A stretch of 21,355 nt of DNA, taken from assembly GCA_018700535.1 (NCBI GenBank), contig JABITQ010000013.1:1-21355 (forward strand), given 5' to 3'. This DNA comes from Candidatus Uhrbacteria bacterium (lineage in GTDB: Bacteria; Patescibacteriota; Patescibacteriia; UBA9934; GWF2-40-263). This document shows positions 6,308 to 14,759 of this stretch, piece by piece. A model generated the notes under the pieces. That model searched no databases, was not told the DNA's origin, and saw only the letters and a program-made list of their open reading frames with translations. Position 1 is the first letter of the stretch; every line of letters begins with the position of its first letter. Position numbers and translations under genes: made by a program.

Positions 6308-7009
6308 CTATTTGGAAATCAAATTTGGCTCCTCTTCAAAACGAACATCGTTGATGTTGTGTAGCTTTTCAGTCTCGTGTAGATCTGGATTGTAAACATT
6401 GTAATACATCTCAATCAAACCCTGTGTATCTAAACGCACAGATGACAGCCCCATGCTGTTTAATTGCCCCATGGTAATTTCTGTACGACGTGAAAGTTGC
6501 TCAATACGATCAGCAAGCTGCTTGCGATTCAACTTTGCTGCAGCCGCCGGAGACACAGCCTCACTCATGCGCGTAAAAAACTTTTTCTGTTTGTTTGTAA
6601 GCGGGTCATATGGAAGCACGAGGTAAAACATCTTTTGCATAATCTGCCCCAACTCCACAAGCTCGAGAACAAAATTTCGATAGTCTGAGATCTGCGCGCG
6701 CAATAAATCATTTGTTGTCTTTTTTTGCTGTGCAGCCAAACGCTCCATGTACCCATCAATATTCATCCTTCGTGATTGAATCACAATCTGAATTGGATGT
6801 TCCAGTGAGTTTAAGAAAGTCATGTAAGACTGAATCGTCGCTTCCTGCTCGTCAACAGACTTTAAAGCAAAGTTAATACTAGACACGAGCAGCACAGCAC
6901 GAACCGTTCCATCTTTAAGGAGCACCATGTCATCACGAATCTCCGCAATGTCTAGATACTTTACTGTTGATGGTCCCGGTTTTGATTTTGCAAGTTTTTT
7001 GGATTGCAT
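6308..7009 (-). CDS. Separate N-terminal segment of VirB4 (TraC N-domain-like)
   Basis: The 233-residue protein has no Walker motifs. It matches the opening part of VirB4/TraC proteins: a beta-rich start (VKYLDIAEIRDDMVLLKDG, AVLLVSSINFALKS), then FLNSLEHPIQIVIQSRR and MDGY-like helix segments. A helical stretch (about 85-200) follows. Together with the next gene it makes about 940 residues, the size of a full VirB4. The stop TAG is immediately followed by the next gene, so the two parts are likely made together and assemble. It could also be an ancestral fission typical of CPR and Gram-positive systems. No frameshift remnant is evident. Confidence 0.85.
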   Translation of the reverse strand: MQSKKLAKSKPGPSTVKYLDIAEIRDDMVLLKDGTVRAVLLVSSINFALKSVDEQEATIQSYMTFLNSLEHPIQIVIQSRRMNIDGYMERLAAQQKKTTNDLLRAQISDYRNFVLELVELGQIMQKMFYLVLPYDPLTNKQKKFFTRMSEAVSPAAAAKLNRKQLADRIEQLSRRTEITMGQLNSMGLSSVRLDTQGLIEMYYNVYNPDLHETEKLHNINDVRFEEEPNLISK

Positions 7010-7013
7010 ACGA

Positions 7014-7451
7014 TTAATCTTCAGGGACGTAGACTCCGCCTGTATTTACAACTAATGAAATTTCTTGAAGTCTCGAACCGCTTGTAAACTTTTTGCGATG
7101 AAATGCCGTAGACGGTGGAGGTGGCTCAGACTTCATGTAGCTTTTGAGCACTGAATCTGTATACACTTTGTTCCACACGCGAAGACGTGGCTTTCTGAGT
7201 GTTTGAACGCCATTGAGCATAAAATAATGAAACGGCTGCCCATTCACACGAAGAAACGCAATCCCTCCCCCGACAATCAAAAAAGGAATCCCTAAAGCCA
7301 GAAACACGAGAAAAGAGAAGAGTTTAAATAACAAAAACTCTGTTAAGCCCACCGAAATCATAATAATGAATTGGCGTGCCGTTACAGGCCCAAAAATCTT
7401 ATCCTCTGCATCAATAAATTGTGGAACGACAAACTGTTCCGGCATAAACAC
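7014..7451 (-). CDS. PrgI family protein (VirB3-like T4SS subunit)
   Basis: PrgI proteins are small membrane subunits of Gram-positive and CPR T4SS, placed next to VirB4 and equivalent to VirB3. The protein opens with EQFVVPQFIDAEDKIFGPVTARQF, the characteristic PrgI start. Two hydrophobic helices follow at about residues 28-47 and 49-67, then the conserved-looking RVNGQPFHYFMLNGVQTLRKPRLRVW. The length of about 145 residues fits the family. The first codon in this reading is GTG (7451); an ATG two codons later (7445) is the alternative. A weak AAGG lies about 12 nt before the GTG. The stop is 4 nt before the next gene. Confidence 0.9.
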   Translation of the reverse strand: MFMPEQFVVPQFIDAEDKIFGPVTARQFIIMISVGLTEFLLFKLFSFLVFLALGIPFLIVGGGIAFLRVNGQPFHYFMLNGVQTLRKPRLRVWNKVYTDSVLKSYMKSEPPPPSTAFHRKKFTSGSRLQEISLVVNTGGVYVPED

Positions 7452-7457
7452 TTGTTA

Positions 7458-9104
7458 TCAAAACCTTAGTGCGGCATTGAGTTTCATAACCACCTGCAAC
7501 TCTTCATCGGTCAACGACTCTCCTTCTGCTTGCTGTGACTCCTCAAGAGCCTCTTGAATCGTGACTCCACCAAGCACAGCTCGCTCAGTAAGTGTGATGT
7601 ACATCCGATTCAATGGCGACTCTCGCCAAGCTTGAATCCCTTTTACCTTCATCTCGTACCCCCGGTTTTCTAACAAATCAATCTTGTCTTGAATCTTAGT
7701 CCCCGCCTGCATTGGGTCTTTAGAGAGCCGGCGAAAGTCTGTAATTGTTAAACGTGCCAGCTCTTGAGTTGGACCAACTAAGCGTTTCCCAACTTTGATG
7801 TCTTGAATACGCCCTGGTTTTTTGATCGACTTTTTTACACGAGGCTTTGCTGCCTGCGCCCCCTTTGCAGCAGATCGAATCGCTCCGACATCGACAGTTA
7901 AATCCTGATCCGAGCTCTCGATAGCACCAGGCACACTTGCATCTGCAACCACCTTCTTACCTGTCATCTTCTCAAACCGCGCATCCAAATCTGTTTGCTC
8001 GCGTTGCTCGCGCCCTGCACGATGCTCAAGTTTGGCCGCACGCATCTGCTTGTGCGCTGCACGCCCCTTCATCATCATCCCCTCACCATGCGCCTCATAC
8101 TCACGAACAGCCGCCTCAACAGCCTGGACCATCTCTGCCAGCTGTCTTCCACTAATACCCATCCCCCCTTTTGCCACAGCACGCTCCATCTGAGAACGCA
8201 TCGCCCTAGCATCGCGCACACCGCGCACACGGGAATCAATAATCTTCTGACAACGCTCAATCAAAACAGGATTCTCAAACGAAAACATCTTTCCACTACA
8301 AATAAGCTTTACAACATCCTCAACCGACTTAATTGGCTCATGTGCCAATGCAGCAGCTTTCTCTGCTTTTACACGCTCAATCTCTTTTGCGTCCTCATCT
8401 GTAAACGCATCAATACGAGGCTTGTGCGGCACTGATGGCTGCACAACCTTTTTCTTTTTCAAATCAAGCTCTTCTGCAAGCTCTACCTTTTCTTCAAAAA
8501 CTTTCTCACCGATTTCTTTTTCAAAACGATCCAATACCGCCCCAGCAAGCCCTGCATCCAACCCGAGTCCACCCACCTTCTCAGAGCGCATCAACCTAGC
8601 CTTTGCTGCATCGTGCTCAACCTTGTGCTCTGCAACATCATCTAGCACCACCTCAAGTCGCTGCTTCTGCCGCTCAGTAACATCCCCAGGGATTGAAGCA
8701 ACGTACGCATGCGTAAACTCATCCGCTGTCTGCAAAGCAACTCCATCCATCTGAGTATTCCAACCGCGTACAAGCTGTTTAAAATCGATGTGCGGTAAAT
8801 CCTTGTCGAATCGAATCAGCACGTCTACAACGACATCAAGTGCAATCGCTCGCGCTTGCTCCTCTGTGACCTCCAGCGCTTTAGCAATCTGCGCAATGTA
8901 CTCGCTTGCAGGAAATCGATGTTGCAACAACTGAAACGTGAGCGAACCAAGCTCACCAATCTTTGCACTATCAACATCATGCTTTGCTCCAACAGCGCGG
9001 TACAGACGGTTTGTCTGCACACTAAAAAGCTCATGTCTCACCTCTTCAGGCAGATTTGTACTCACTTGCGCAGTTGTTGCGATCTCTTCTGCCACAATGA
9101 TCAA
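7458..9104 (-). CDS. Large helical/coiled-coil protein of the T4SS operon, unknown function
   Basis: The product is a soluble protein of about 548 residues with no signal peptide or membrane helix. Nearly all of it appears helical and highly charged. Coiled-coil-like stretches include RFEKEIGEKVFEEKVELAEEL, DEDAKEIERVKAEKAAAL and the region 325-400. A basic stretch (PRVKKSIKKPGRIQDIKVGKR) lies near residue 440, and a compact C-terminal domain follows. The start is unclear: TTG at 9104 is 3 nt after the upstream stop, and GTG at 9095 is in frame; neither has an obvious ribosome binding site. Its place between virB6 and prgI suggests a cytosolic accessory or scaffold for the machine. I cannot name a family. 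Confidence 0.8.
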   Translation of the reverse strand: MIIVAEEIATTAQVSTNLPEEVRHELFSVQTNRLYRAVGAKHDVDSAKIGELGSLTFQLLQHRFPASEYIAQIAKALEVTEEQARAIALDVVVDVLIRFDKDLPHIDFKQLVRGWNTQMDGVALQTADEFTHAYVASIPGDVTERQKQRLEVVLDDVAEHKVEHDAAKARLMRSEKVGGLGLDAGLAGAVLDRFEKEIGEKVFEEKVELAEELDLKKKKVVQPSVPHKPRIDAFTDEDAKEIERVKAEKAAALAHEPIKSVEDVVKLICSGKMFSFENPVLIERCQKIIDSRVRGVRDARAMRSQMERAVAKGGMGISGRQLAEMVQAVEAAVREYEAHGEGMMMKGRAAHKQMRAAKLEHRAGREQREQTDLDARFEKMTGKKVVADASVPGAIESSDQDLTVDVGAIRSAAKGAQAAKPRVKKSIKKPGRIQDIKVGKRLVGPTQELARLTITDFRRLSKDPMQAGTKIQDKIDLLENRGYEMKVKGIQAWRESPLNRMYITLTERAVLGGVTIQEALEESQQAEGESLTDEELQVVMKLNAALRF

Positions 9105-9107
9105 TGC

Positions 9108-11975
9108 TTATTTACCAGCTTGAAATTTACCAACGGCTGCGTGAGCTAATTGAGTTTCTTTCAACGCTTTATTGAGCTTGCCGATTTCTTCAGCAATCTT
9201 TTCATCTCCACTACCCGCACTTGCAAGTTGAGATTGAATATCATCTAGTTGAGAACTTGCGCTCACATCATTTTGAATCTGCTGATTAATCTCAACGTTA
9301 ATTTCTGTCTTTTGCTGATTGAGAGCTGTCGCATCACTGTCAGAAACATCGTCAGCATTCAATTTCACCTCAATCTCAGCCAATTGATCTGTTTTGTCTG
9401 AAAGTTGTGCGCGCGTATTGTCCTCAATCGACTGACGCAATCCATCATACTGAGCCTGAAGCGCCGAAGTATCCCCCGATGCCGTCCCAGCGCTCATGTC
9501 TCCAATTCGCTTCTCAAGGTTTTGGACCTGCTCGGCAATCTGCGCTGAGGCTTGAGTCAAACGCTCATCTGGAGTTGCTGCTGAGAAATTGTCATTTGCA
9601 AACTGCTCACCACTGAACCCCGCTGTTGCACCCGCCAAAACAGCTAAGTCAGGAACCTGCCCATGTGGAGATCCACCCCCACGAACAACATCATCTTGCC
9701 CAGCTTTTCGCCCATCCTTAAGAGCTGCAAGCAAACCTTCATACTGACCAACACGTGCATCTGGCTGCCCATCTGAAGCCCACCTTGCTGTCTTTAACTT
9801 TGCTTCAATATCAACCTCGATTTTCTCCATCCCTGAAGCAATATTAAACCGCTGCTCAGGACTTGTGTTTGGATTCTGATACTCAGAGCTAAGTGTATTC
9901 ACCAACTCGTTTGATTCCGCTCTGTCGGTAAGTGCATCATCCATGCGCGCCTTCATCTCGTCTCCAGTCTTTTCTCGAACAATCTTCGCATTCGTATCCC
10001 TCTTAACTTCACCTGCGCTCTCTTGCGCCTTCCATGCATCAGTTAATCGCTCACCACCATGCCCTTGCTGCAATGCCTCTGCCGCAGTCATGACACCAGT
10101 CAACTTATTACCATCCTTATCTTTACCCCTCCTCTTAATACCAGACTTCATACTACCTAAACGATCACGAACACTGGAGTCGCCAACCGCGCGTGTATCC
10201 ATGTTTTGCAAATCCTTCCAATCCATCTTCTTAAGCGTATCTGCCTTATCTGTACGATCAAGAAGGTCAACGTTTTGTTTCTTCGCATCAAGGAAACTCT
10301 TTTGCATCTTCTTGTCTCCCTTAAACGTCTCACCAAAATTCGCACCCTGATCTCTAAACATCTTTTGCATGAGATCATTACCAATATTATTGCCCCCTCT
10401 GTCTTTTTGATCACGAAACGCGCGCATGGCCTTTGGATCCTTAATCAACTTACTCATCAAAGCCAATGTATCTTTTTTACCACCTGCGCCAATTGAAGGA
10501 TCTTTAATGCGAGACGTTAAGTCTGCAACAACATCTTTCTGTTCGTAATCTTTAAATTTATCAGCTCTCTTAGTGACGTCAGCAGCTCTTTGAGACTTTT
10601 GACCAGCGGCCTCAGCGCGCGCTTTTGAAGTGAGTGGTCGTAGAAGCCTGTTTCCAGATGTTGCATCCGCAATACGTGAGTATCCCGCCTGCTTTGCCTT
10701 TGACACTAAATCATTTACTCCCAAGAAACTACCAGCTCCTTTTACTGCTCCACGCGCCGCAGCACCAGCCTTACGTCCAGCACCTGCACCAACCTTCAAA
10801 CCAATTCCAGCCGCTGCACCTGCAATAACAGCGGGGGCACCCTGCCCCTTCTTAAGAGACCTTCCAATGAAAGACCCAGACATAGATGAACACGCAGTCT
10901 GCGCCGCCTCAAACCCAGCGTAAAGCATTGCCATTCCAATCAAGAAGCTCATGAAATGCTGAGACTCAAAAAATTTCAAAATAAAGTCCGCTGTATTCTG
11001 ATTGTTTGCAACATTAAAACCTGAGGACTGGGCTATATTCCCCGCCCCCGCAACCGCCAGCGTCAGCCAGAGGAAAAACGTCAAAACAGGACCAATAACC
11101 ACCAAACACTTAAAACGATCCCACCATTGCTGATAAGCACCTGATTTCACCACACCCTCAGCACCTCCCATAAACCAGGCAAGTGGAGCAATTACAATCA
11201 TTACCCACAACATCACAATACGATAAAGCAAAATGACCGTAAGGATAATCATCGTTGCAAGCACCCAGACAACCATTCCAACAGCCATGATTCCACCAGC
11301 AAGATACTCAAACGAATCTCCAAGCCCCTTTGATCCTTGTTTACCTAAGTCCTGAATCGCACTCGAGGATTCACTAATCTGATAAATCTCTCCCAACCCA
11401 AGTAGCTGAATAAAGTTTCCAGCCGCAATTTCACGAATCGCGTTTGCGAACGTCAGCATGACCACCTGGCCAAAGTCGATCATCAGACCTGTAAGTGTTT
11501 TTGAAAAGTTGATGACAAGAGCAAAAATCATGAGGCGTGGAACCTGTTGCTGCCACTGAAATCTTGAGGCACCAAAGATCGTTCCAAACGCAATCACAAT
11601 CAACACCACAACAAAGAACATGTTGACAGTGTCTCGCACAATCGCCCACCCCGCTGAAACAACAGGGTTTGTACTGAAGTTGTTGTAGGTAAGGATCGGA
11701 ACAAGCTGATCAATAAACAACACTACCCCTTTGGTAAGAGCAGTTGCGATCCAAAACGCAAAACGTCCAAAAAACTGAAGTGGTGCGTCGAGCGCCGCTG
11801 TTCCTTCTTCGTCTTCCGCAGGTCCAGCGTATGCACGATTCGCATACGTCACTCCTACAAACAAAACGAGAAACAAAACACGCCAACCTCGCCCCCATTG
11901 GCGCGTGTTGAATGTTTCGGCCCGCTGGCGAATCCAAATTAAACTCGCTAATAATCGCAGGTAAAGTAAGTGCAT
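9108..11975 (-). CDS. VirB6/TrbL-like polytopic membrane protein with long soluble tail
   Basis: This is a 955-residue inner-membrane T4SS channel candidate. A signal-like helix lies at about 31-50, ending ANRAYAGPA. Further hydrophobic helices lie at about 68-90, 112-138, 145-172, 225-252, 254-270, 289-310 and 335-356, and a Gly/Ala-rich stretch at about 378-415. This is the VirB6 pattern, including a hydrophilic loop near 190-220. From about residue 420 on it is soluble, basic then acidic, and helical with many coiled-coil-like repeats, unusually long for VirB6. It is the first gene of the seven-gene operon. The ATG at 11975 sits 11 nt after a perfect TATAAT, so the message is nearly leaderless. 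Confidence 0.85.
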   Translation of the reverse strand: MHLLYLRLLASLIWIRQRAETFNTRQWGRGWRVLFLVLFVGVTYANRAYAGPAEDEEGTAALDAPLQFFGRFAFWIATALTKGVVLFIDQLVPILTYNNFSTNPVVSAGWAIVRDTVNMFFVVVLIVIAFGTIFGASRFQWQQQVPRLMIFALVINFSKTLTGLMIDFGQVVMLTFANAIREIAAGNFIQLLGLGEIYQISESSSAIQDLGKQGSKGLGDSFEYLAGGIMAVGMVVWVLATMIILTVILLYRIVMLWVMIVIAPLAWFMGGAEGVVKSGAYQQWWDRFKCLVVIGPVLTFFLWLTLAVAGAGNIAQSSGFNVANNQNTADFILKFFESQHFMSFLIGMAMLYAGFEAAQTACSSMSGSFIGRSLKKGQGAPAVIAGAAAGIGLKVGAGAGRKAGAAARGAVKGAGSFLGVNDLVSKAKQAGYSRIADATSGNRLLRPLTSKARAEAAGQKSQRAADVTKRADKFKDYEQKDVVADLTSRIKDPSIGAGGKKDTLALMSKLIKDPKAMRAFRDQKDRGGNNIGNDLMQKMFRDQGANFGETFKGDKKMQKSFLDAKKQNVDLLDRTDKADTLKKMDWKDLQNMDTRAVGDSSVRDRLGSMKSGIKRRGKDKDGNKLTGVMTAAEALQQGHGGERLTDAWKAQESAGEVKRDTNAKIVREKTGDEMKARMDDALTDRAESNELVNTLSSEYQNPNTSPEQRFNIASGMEKIEVDIEAKLKTARWASDGQPDARVGQYEGLLAALKDGRKAGQDDVVRGGGSPHGQVPDLAVLAGATAGFSGEQFANDNFSAATPDERLTQASAQIAEQVQNLEKRIGDMSAGTASGDTSALQAQYDGLRQSIEDNTRAQLSDKTDQLAEIEVKLNADDVSDSDATALNQQKTEINVEINQQIQNDVSASSQLDDIQSQLASAGSGDEKIAEEIGKLNKALKETQLAHAAVGKFQAGK

Positions 11976-11986
11976 AGAATACCCAA

Positions 11987-11995
11987 ATTATAGCA
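11987..11995 (-). promoter_or_regulatory. Extended -10 promoter of the T4SS/comF operon
   Basis: On the minus strand TGC is followed by a perfect TATAAT. The hexamer ends 11 nt before the ATG of the virB6-like gene, leaving a leader of about 4-5 nt. No consensus -35 is present. No other promoter is obvious within the seven-gene operon. Confidence 0.65.
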
Positions 11996-12044
11996 TAGCA
12001 ACCTCACTGTTTTGTGCAGAACTGGGGATGAATGCAAAAGAGAA

Positions 12045-12073
12045 TACCGGACAGCCTGCGTGGCTGTCCGGTA
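12045..12073 (-). terminator. Strong GC hairpin, likely end of the M23 lipoprotein transcript
   Basis: TACCGGACAGCC (12045-12056) and GGCTGTCCGGTA (12062-12073) form a perfect 12-bp stem with a 5-nt loop. On the minus strand it is followed by ATTCTCTTTT, a moderate T-rich tract. It separates the upstream gene from the T4SS operon promoter. Confidence 0.6.
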
Positions 12074-12187
12074 GACGTTTGTGTTACCCAGTCATAGATC
12101 CTCCGTTTGTTTTTCTTAAGCTGTGGCAATGATTGATTTTACTCATACCATCACTCAAGGTGAGAAAAATATATTTGTTGGAGCCCA

Positions 12188-12222
12188 GGTGCAAAGTTGG
12201 AATAAATCAACAACTCCGCACC
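12188..12222 (-). other. RNA hairpin in the 3' untranslated region of the M23 lipoprotein gene
   Basis: On the minus strand the arms GGTGCGGAGTTG and CAACTTTGCACC can pair over 12 positions, with two adjacent G-U pairs and an 11-nt AT-rich loop. On the plus strand the same positions would be A-C mismatches, so the structure makes sense only as minus-strand RNA. The rest of 12076-12307 shows no gene. Confidence 0.45.
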
Positions 12223-12307
12223 CAAACTAACCTCCCACTAAGTTCTCGAGTAGTAGAAGCTGTTTCATGATTAGTCCCGTTGTTTGTTTGCTTATTGATG
12301 CTGTTTC

Positions 12308-14269
12308 CTAGAGCTGACTATTTGAAGTAAAGCCATTGCCGTTTCCACGAAGCCCCGTTGTCGGGTCCCAACTTAGACTCAGCAACCACTCCTCCCAACT
12401 TGTTCCGTTATCCTGAAGCTCGCACAAGCTGTGCCCAGCACTGCAAAACGATGCGTTCTGCCACCAGTACCAATTGCCCATGCCGCTTGTCGGCGAACCA
12501 CCATCTGTGCCGACCGAGTTGATCAATGTCATTTCGACCGTGCAATCAAAGGCGAATCGCGAGAAATCCACCTCATAGTAGCCATCTGAATTGGCATACA
12601 TGAGGTCTGATGTGGTCAGCGCGCCATCGAAGCACCCCCCGTTTGCATACACAAATGCAGGGAGCCCTCCAATACTCGAGCTGTACCAAGCGTCTTCGAT
12701 CATCAGCAAGGTGTCGTTTGTCCCGTCCGAGTCCAAATCTGCAATGCATGCATCTTGACCCGAACAGTGACTCACAGCACCACCAGAGGATTCTTCCTCT
12801 TCCTCATCTTCTTCCTCTTCTTCTGGATCCTCCTCCTCATCTTCTTTCTCATCCTCTTCACTTGATCCAGAATCATCTTCACTCTCTTCACTCCCGCCAT
12901 ACTCACCGCCGCCACCGAGCTCAAGCCCGCCGCCGCAGTTTGTAATGGCCTCATGGTCGATGCATCGGATCCCTGCAGAGCAAGAACCTACATCATCGCC
13001 ATGAACCGCGCTCACCACACCGTCTTCGACCACAAGCAAGGTGTGGTCGATATAGTCCTGCAGCAAAAACGTTTCCCAATCTTTGATCGGGAGCGCATGT
13101 CCGCTACTAACCACATAGACAGCCGACGAAGACTCTTCAGTAACCAACGTGCCATCGCGGAAATGCGCAGGCTCGCTAACCGCAGGCCAGCCAGTGAAGT
13201 ACCCAGAAGAGTCGCCTCGCGTCTCTGGCCAATTTCCTTCACCGTAATCTAGCCCCCAAGAAGCCATCACTGACTCCCAACCCTCACCGCGCACAGGTGC
13301 ACGATAATGATTTGGATCACTGTTGATCCCCACCAAAAGCCATAGCTGACCTTCGGTATCAAACAAAGCATCCACAAACCCTGTCTCGTCTTTGTTGGTG
13401 CCTGTGCCATGACAAGCAAGCTCATCGCTTGAGATCATGACCACATCTGAGAAACTGTAGCCATGGCTCCAGAACACAGATTCGCTCGCAATCCAGCGCG
13501 CTTTTCCGCCCTCAATCACATACACCTTGGCATTGTCCGGCGTCTTAACAAGCATGCCATCCGGATGCCAAAGGTTGGTTGCAAGAGCAGACTCGTAAAA
13601 GTGCCCGTCTTGAGGATCGCCCTCGCTCTTGATTCCACAGACAAAGTCCTCAGCATCAAGATGCTCGACTGAACCTCCGTGAGAACTATCTGAAGTGCGA
13701 TACAACGCAGGGATCGACACCCCATGATCAGCAGTCTGTGAGGCAGCTCCCTCGTGGAGCCCCACATGAATGTGATCACCAGTGCAATACCCTGTGCATC
13801 CTTCGTAGCCAATCATCTGACCAACAGCAACTTCTTCGCCGTCTGAAATAAACACGTCAGACAAGTGGCCGACTACCGCATAGACCTCGTTTCCAAGATC
13901 GATGTTGATGTGATATCCAAAGCCGCTACTTGCAGACTCTGTATGCACACGAGCAACACCCGTCACTGGCGCATAGACTTCTTCGTCGATGCTGTTCGAC
14001 GTATCCAAGTCGATATCAAATCGCGTGGCGTCATCACTGTGACTAAACGATCCTCCTACACCCTGCACACACATAAGCTCTCGCCCATGTCGCACCGGGA
14101 TCTCGAGCACAATCTCCCCGCCACCACCTGCACCACCACCCCGACCTACACCAGACCCGTGTCCAGTAGGAGCAAGCAATGGTTCGCAGCCAGTAAGGAA
14201 CACTGTGACGAAGTAAAAGGACACGCAGACCCAGAGAATGTACAAGCGTGCGGAAACAGTGCGGAACAT
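12308..14269 (-). CDS. M23-peptidase-like lipoprotein with repeat domain and acidic linker
   Basis: The product is a 653-residue exported lipoprotein. The signal peptide ends in the lipobox FLTGC with Cys28 as the lipid anchor, followed by a Gly-rich spacer (about 39-51). The M23 metallopeptidase-like domain covers about 60-175. Candidate zinc and catalytic residues are His77, Asp87, His135 (GHLSD) and the HxH pair His166/His168 (GDHIHVGLH), so it may be active on peptidoglycan. Two copies of a 'DGxLV...VYV...G' domain follow (about 237-289 and 371-424). Then comes a polyacidic Ser/Glu linker (about 459-496) and a Cys-containing C-terminal domain. ATG at 14269 is chosen because GAGAGG lies 5 nt upstream; the GTG two codons earlier is too close to it. 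Confidence 0.85.
   Translation of the reverse strand: MFRTVSARLYILWVCVSFYFVTVFLTGCEPLLAPTGHGSGVGRGGGAGGGGEIVLEIPVRHGRELMCVQGVGGSFSHSDDATRFDIDLDTSNSIDEEVYAPVTGVARVHTESASSGFGYHINIDLGNEVYAVVGHLSDVFISDGEEVAVGQMIGYEGCTGYCTGDHIHVGLHEGAASQTADHGVSIPALYRTSDSSHGGSVEHLDAEDFVCGIKSEGDPQDGHFYESALATNLWHPDGMLVKTPDNAKVYVIEGGKARWIASESVFWSHGYSFSDVVMISSDELACHGTGTNKDETGFVDALFDTEGQLWLLVGINSDPNHYRAPVRGEGWESVMASWGLDYGEGNWPETRGDSSGYFTGWPAVSEPAHFRDGTLVTEESSSAVYVVSSGHALPIKDWETFLLQDYIDHTLLVVEDGVVSAVHGDDVGSCSAGIRCIDHEAITNCGGGLELGGGGEYGGSEESEDDSGSSEEDEKEDEEEDPEEEEEDEEEEESSGGAVSHCSGQDACIADLDSDGTNDTLLMIEDAWYSSSIGGLPAFVYANGGCFDGALTTSDLMYANSDGYYEVDFSRFAFDCTVEMTLINSVGTDGGSPTSGMGNWYWWQNASFCSAGHSLCELQDNGTSWEEWLLSLSWDPTTGLRGNGNGFTSNSQL
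12791..12898 (-). repeat. Low-complexity GAG/GAA/GAT tract coding the acidic linker
   Basis: A run of Glu, Asp and Ser codons encodes about 36 residues of the M23 lipoprotein linker. The near-tandem triplets make it prone to length change by slippage. It likely keeps the C-terminal domain extended away from the cell surface. Confidence 0.7.
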
Positions 14270-14603
14270 GATCACCTCTCATCAAAGACTTGATGTGAGC
14301 TAGATGACCACCTTGGTCAACCACCTCGAGCGGCGGGACAGTACTTGCCCACCGACTCGCGAAGGTTGATCTTCGCTCCGTTGTTGCCAGAGGCACGTGC
14401 CTCAGTTATGCCCTCCCCCCTCAAAGACATAACGGGTATGAATAAACGGATCGCTTGCAACGGCCTCCCAAGTCAACGCGGAAAAGGTTCTGCTTCTCTT
14501 AAGCGATTACTGGAACTTCTCCTCGGAAGAGTCAGGTGTGAGCTATTGAGTGAACATAATATGGGACATGATGCTCGTGAGTGCGACCTACTTCCACAAA
14601 ACC
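14270..14603. other. Spacer of about 330 nt with short palindromes but no supported gene
   Basis: The stretch lies between the M23 lipoprotein start and the two-way terminator. It contains a small hairpin just upstream of the lipoprotein Shine-Dalgarno (CATCAA/TTGATG, 14282-14297), the palindrome GAGGCACGTGCCTC (about 14391-14404) and GCGAAG/CTTCGC (about 14358-14375). Open frames here lack start signals and run through the terminator. It may hold the lipoprotein leader or a small RNA; I cannot assign one. Confidence 0.4.
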
Positions 14604-14633
14604 AAAAACCGTTTGAATGGTCAAACGGTTTTT
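14604..14633. terminator. Bidirectional terminator downstream of serS
   Basis: AAAAACCGTTTGA and TCAAACGGTTTTT form a 13-bp stem with the tetraloop ATGG. T tracts follow on both strands. It ends serS transcription on the minus strand, about 126 nt after the stop codon, and would also stop any plus-strand transcript from the spacer. Confidence 0.85.
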
Positions 14634-14759
14634 TGCTAAATTTAGTGCCAAATATTGTGTGCTGATTTTCGACACAACTCAATGCTCACACAACTTTTTT
14701 TCCGAAGCTTAGCGAAACTTATTTGTACGGGTACGCACGGACTGAACAATGTGGATAAG

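Noticed and set aside
12131..12229. Short plus-strand frame (about 32 codons) starting MIDFTHTITQ
   Set aside because: No Shine-Dalgarno or promoter; it overlaps an RNA hairpin that only fits the minus strand.
14345..14665. Plus-strand open frame of 106 codons
   Set aside because: It runs through the two-way terminator at 14604-14633, has no ribosome binding site and no recognisable protein features.
14750..14758. Perfect DnaA-box-like 9-mer TGTGGATAA, with a near match (ATATCCACA) at 16190-16198
   Set aside because: Only one perfect and one imperfect copy, about 1.4 kb apart, with no AT-rich unwinding region or dnaA/dnaN nearby; chance is likely.
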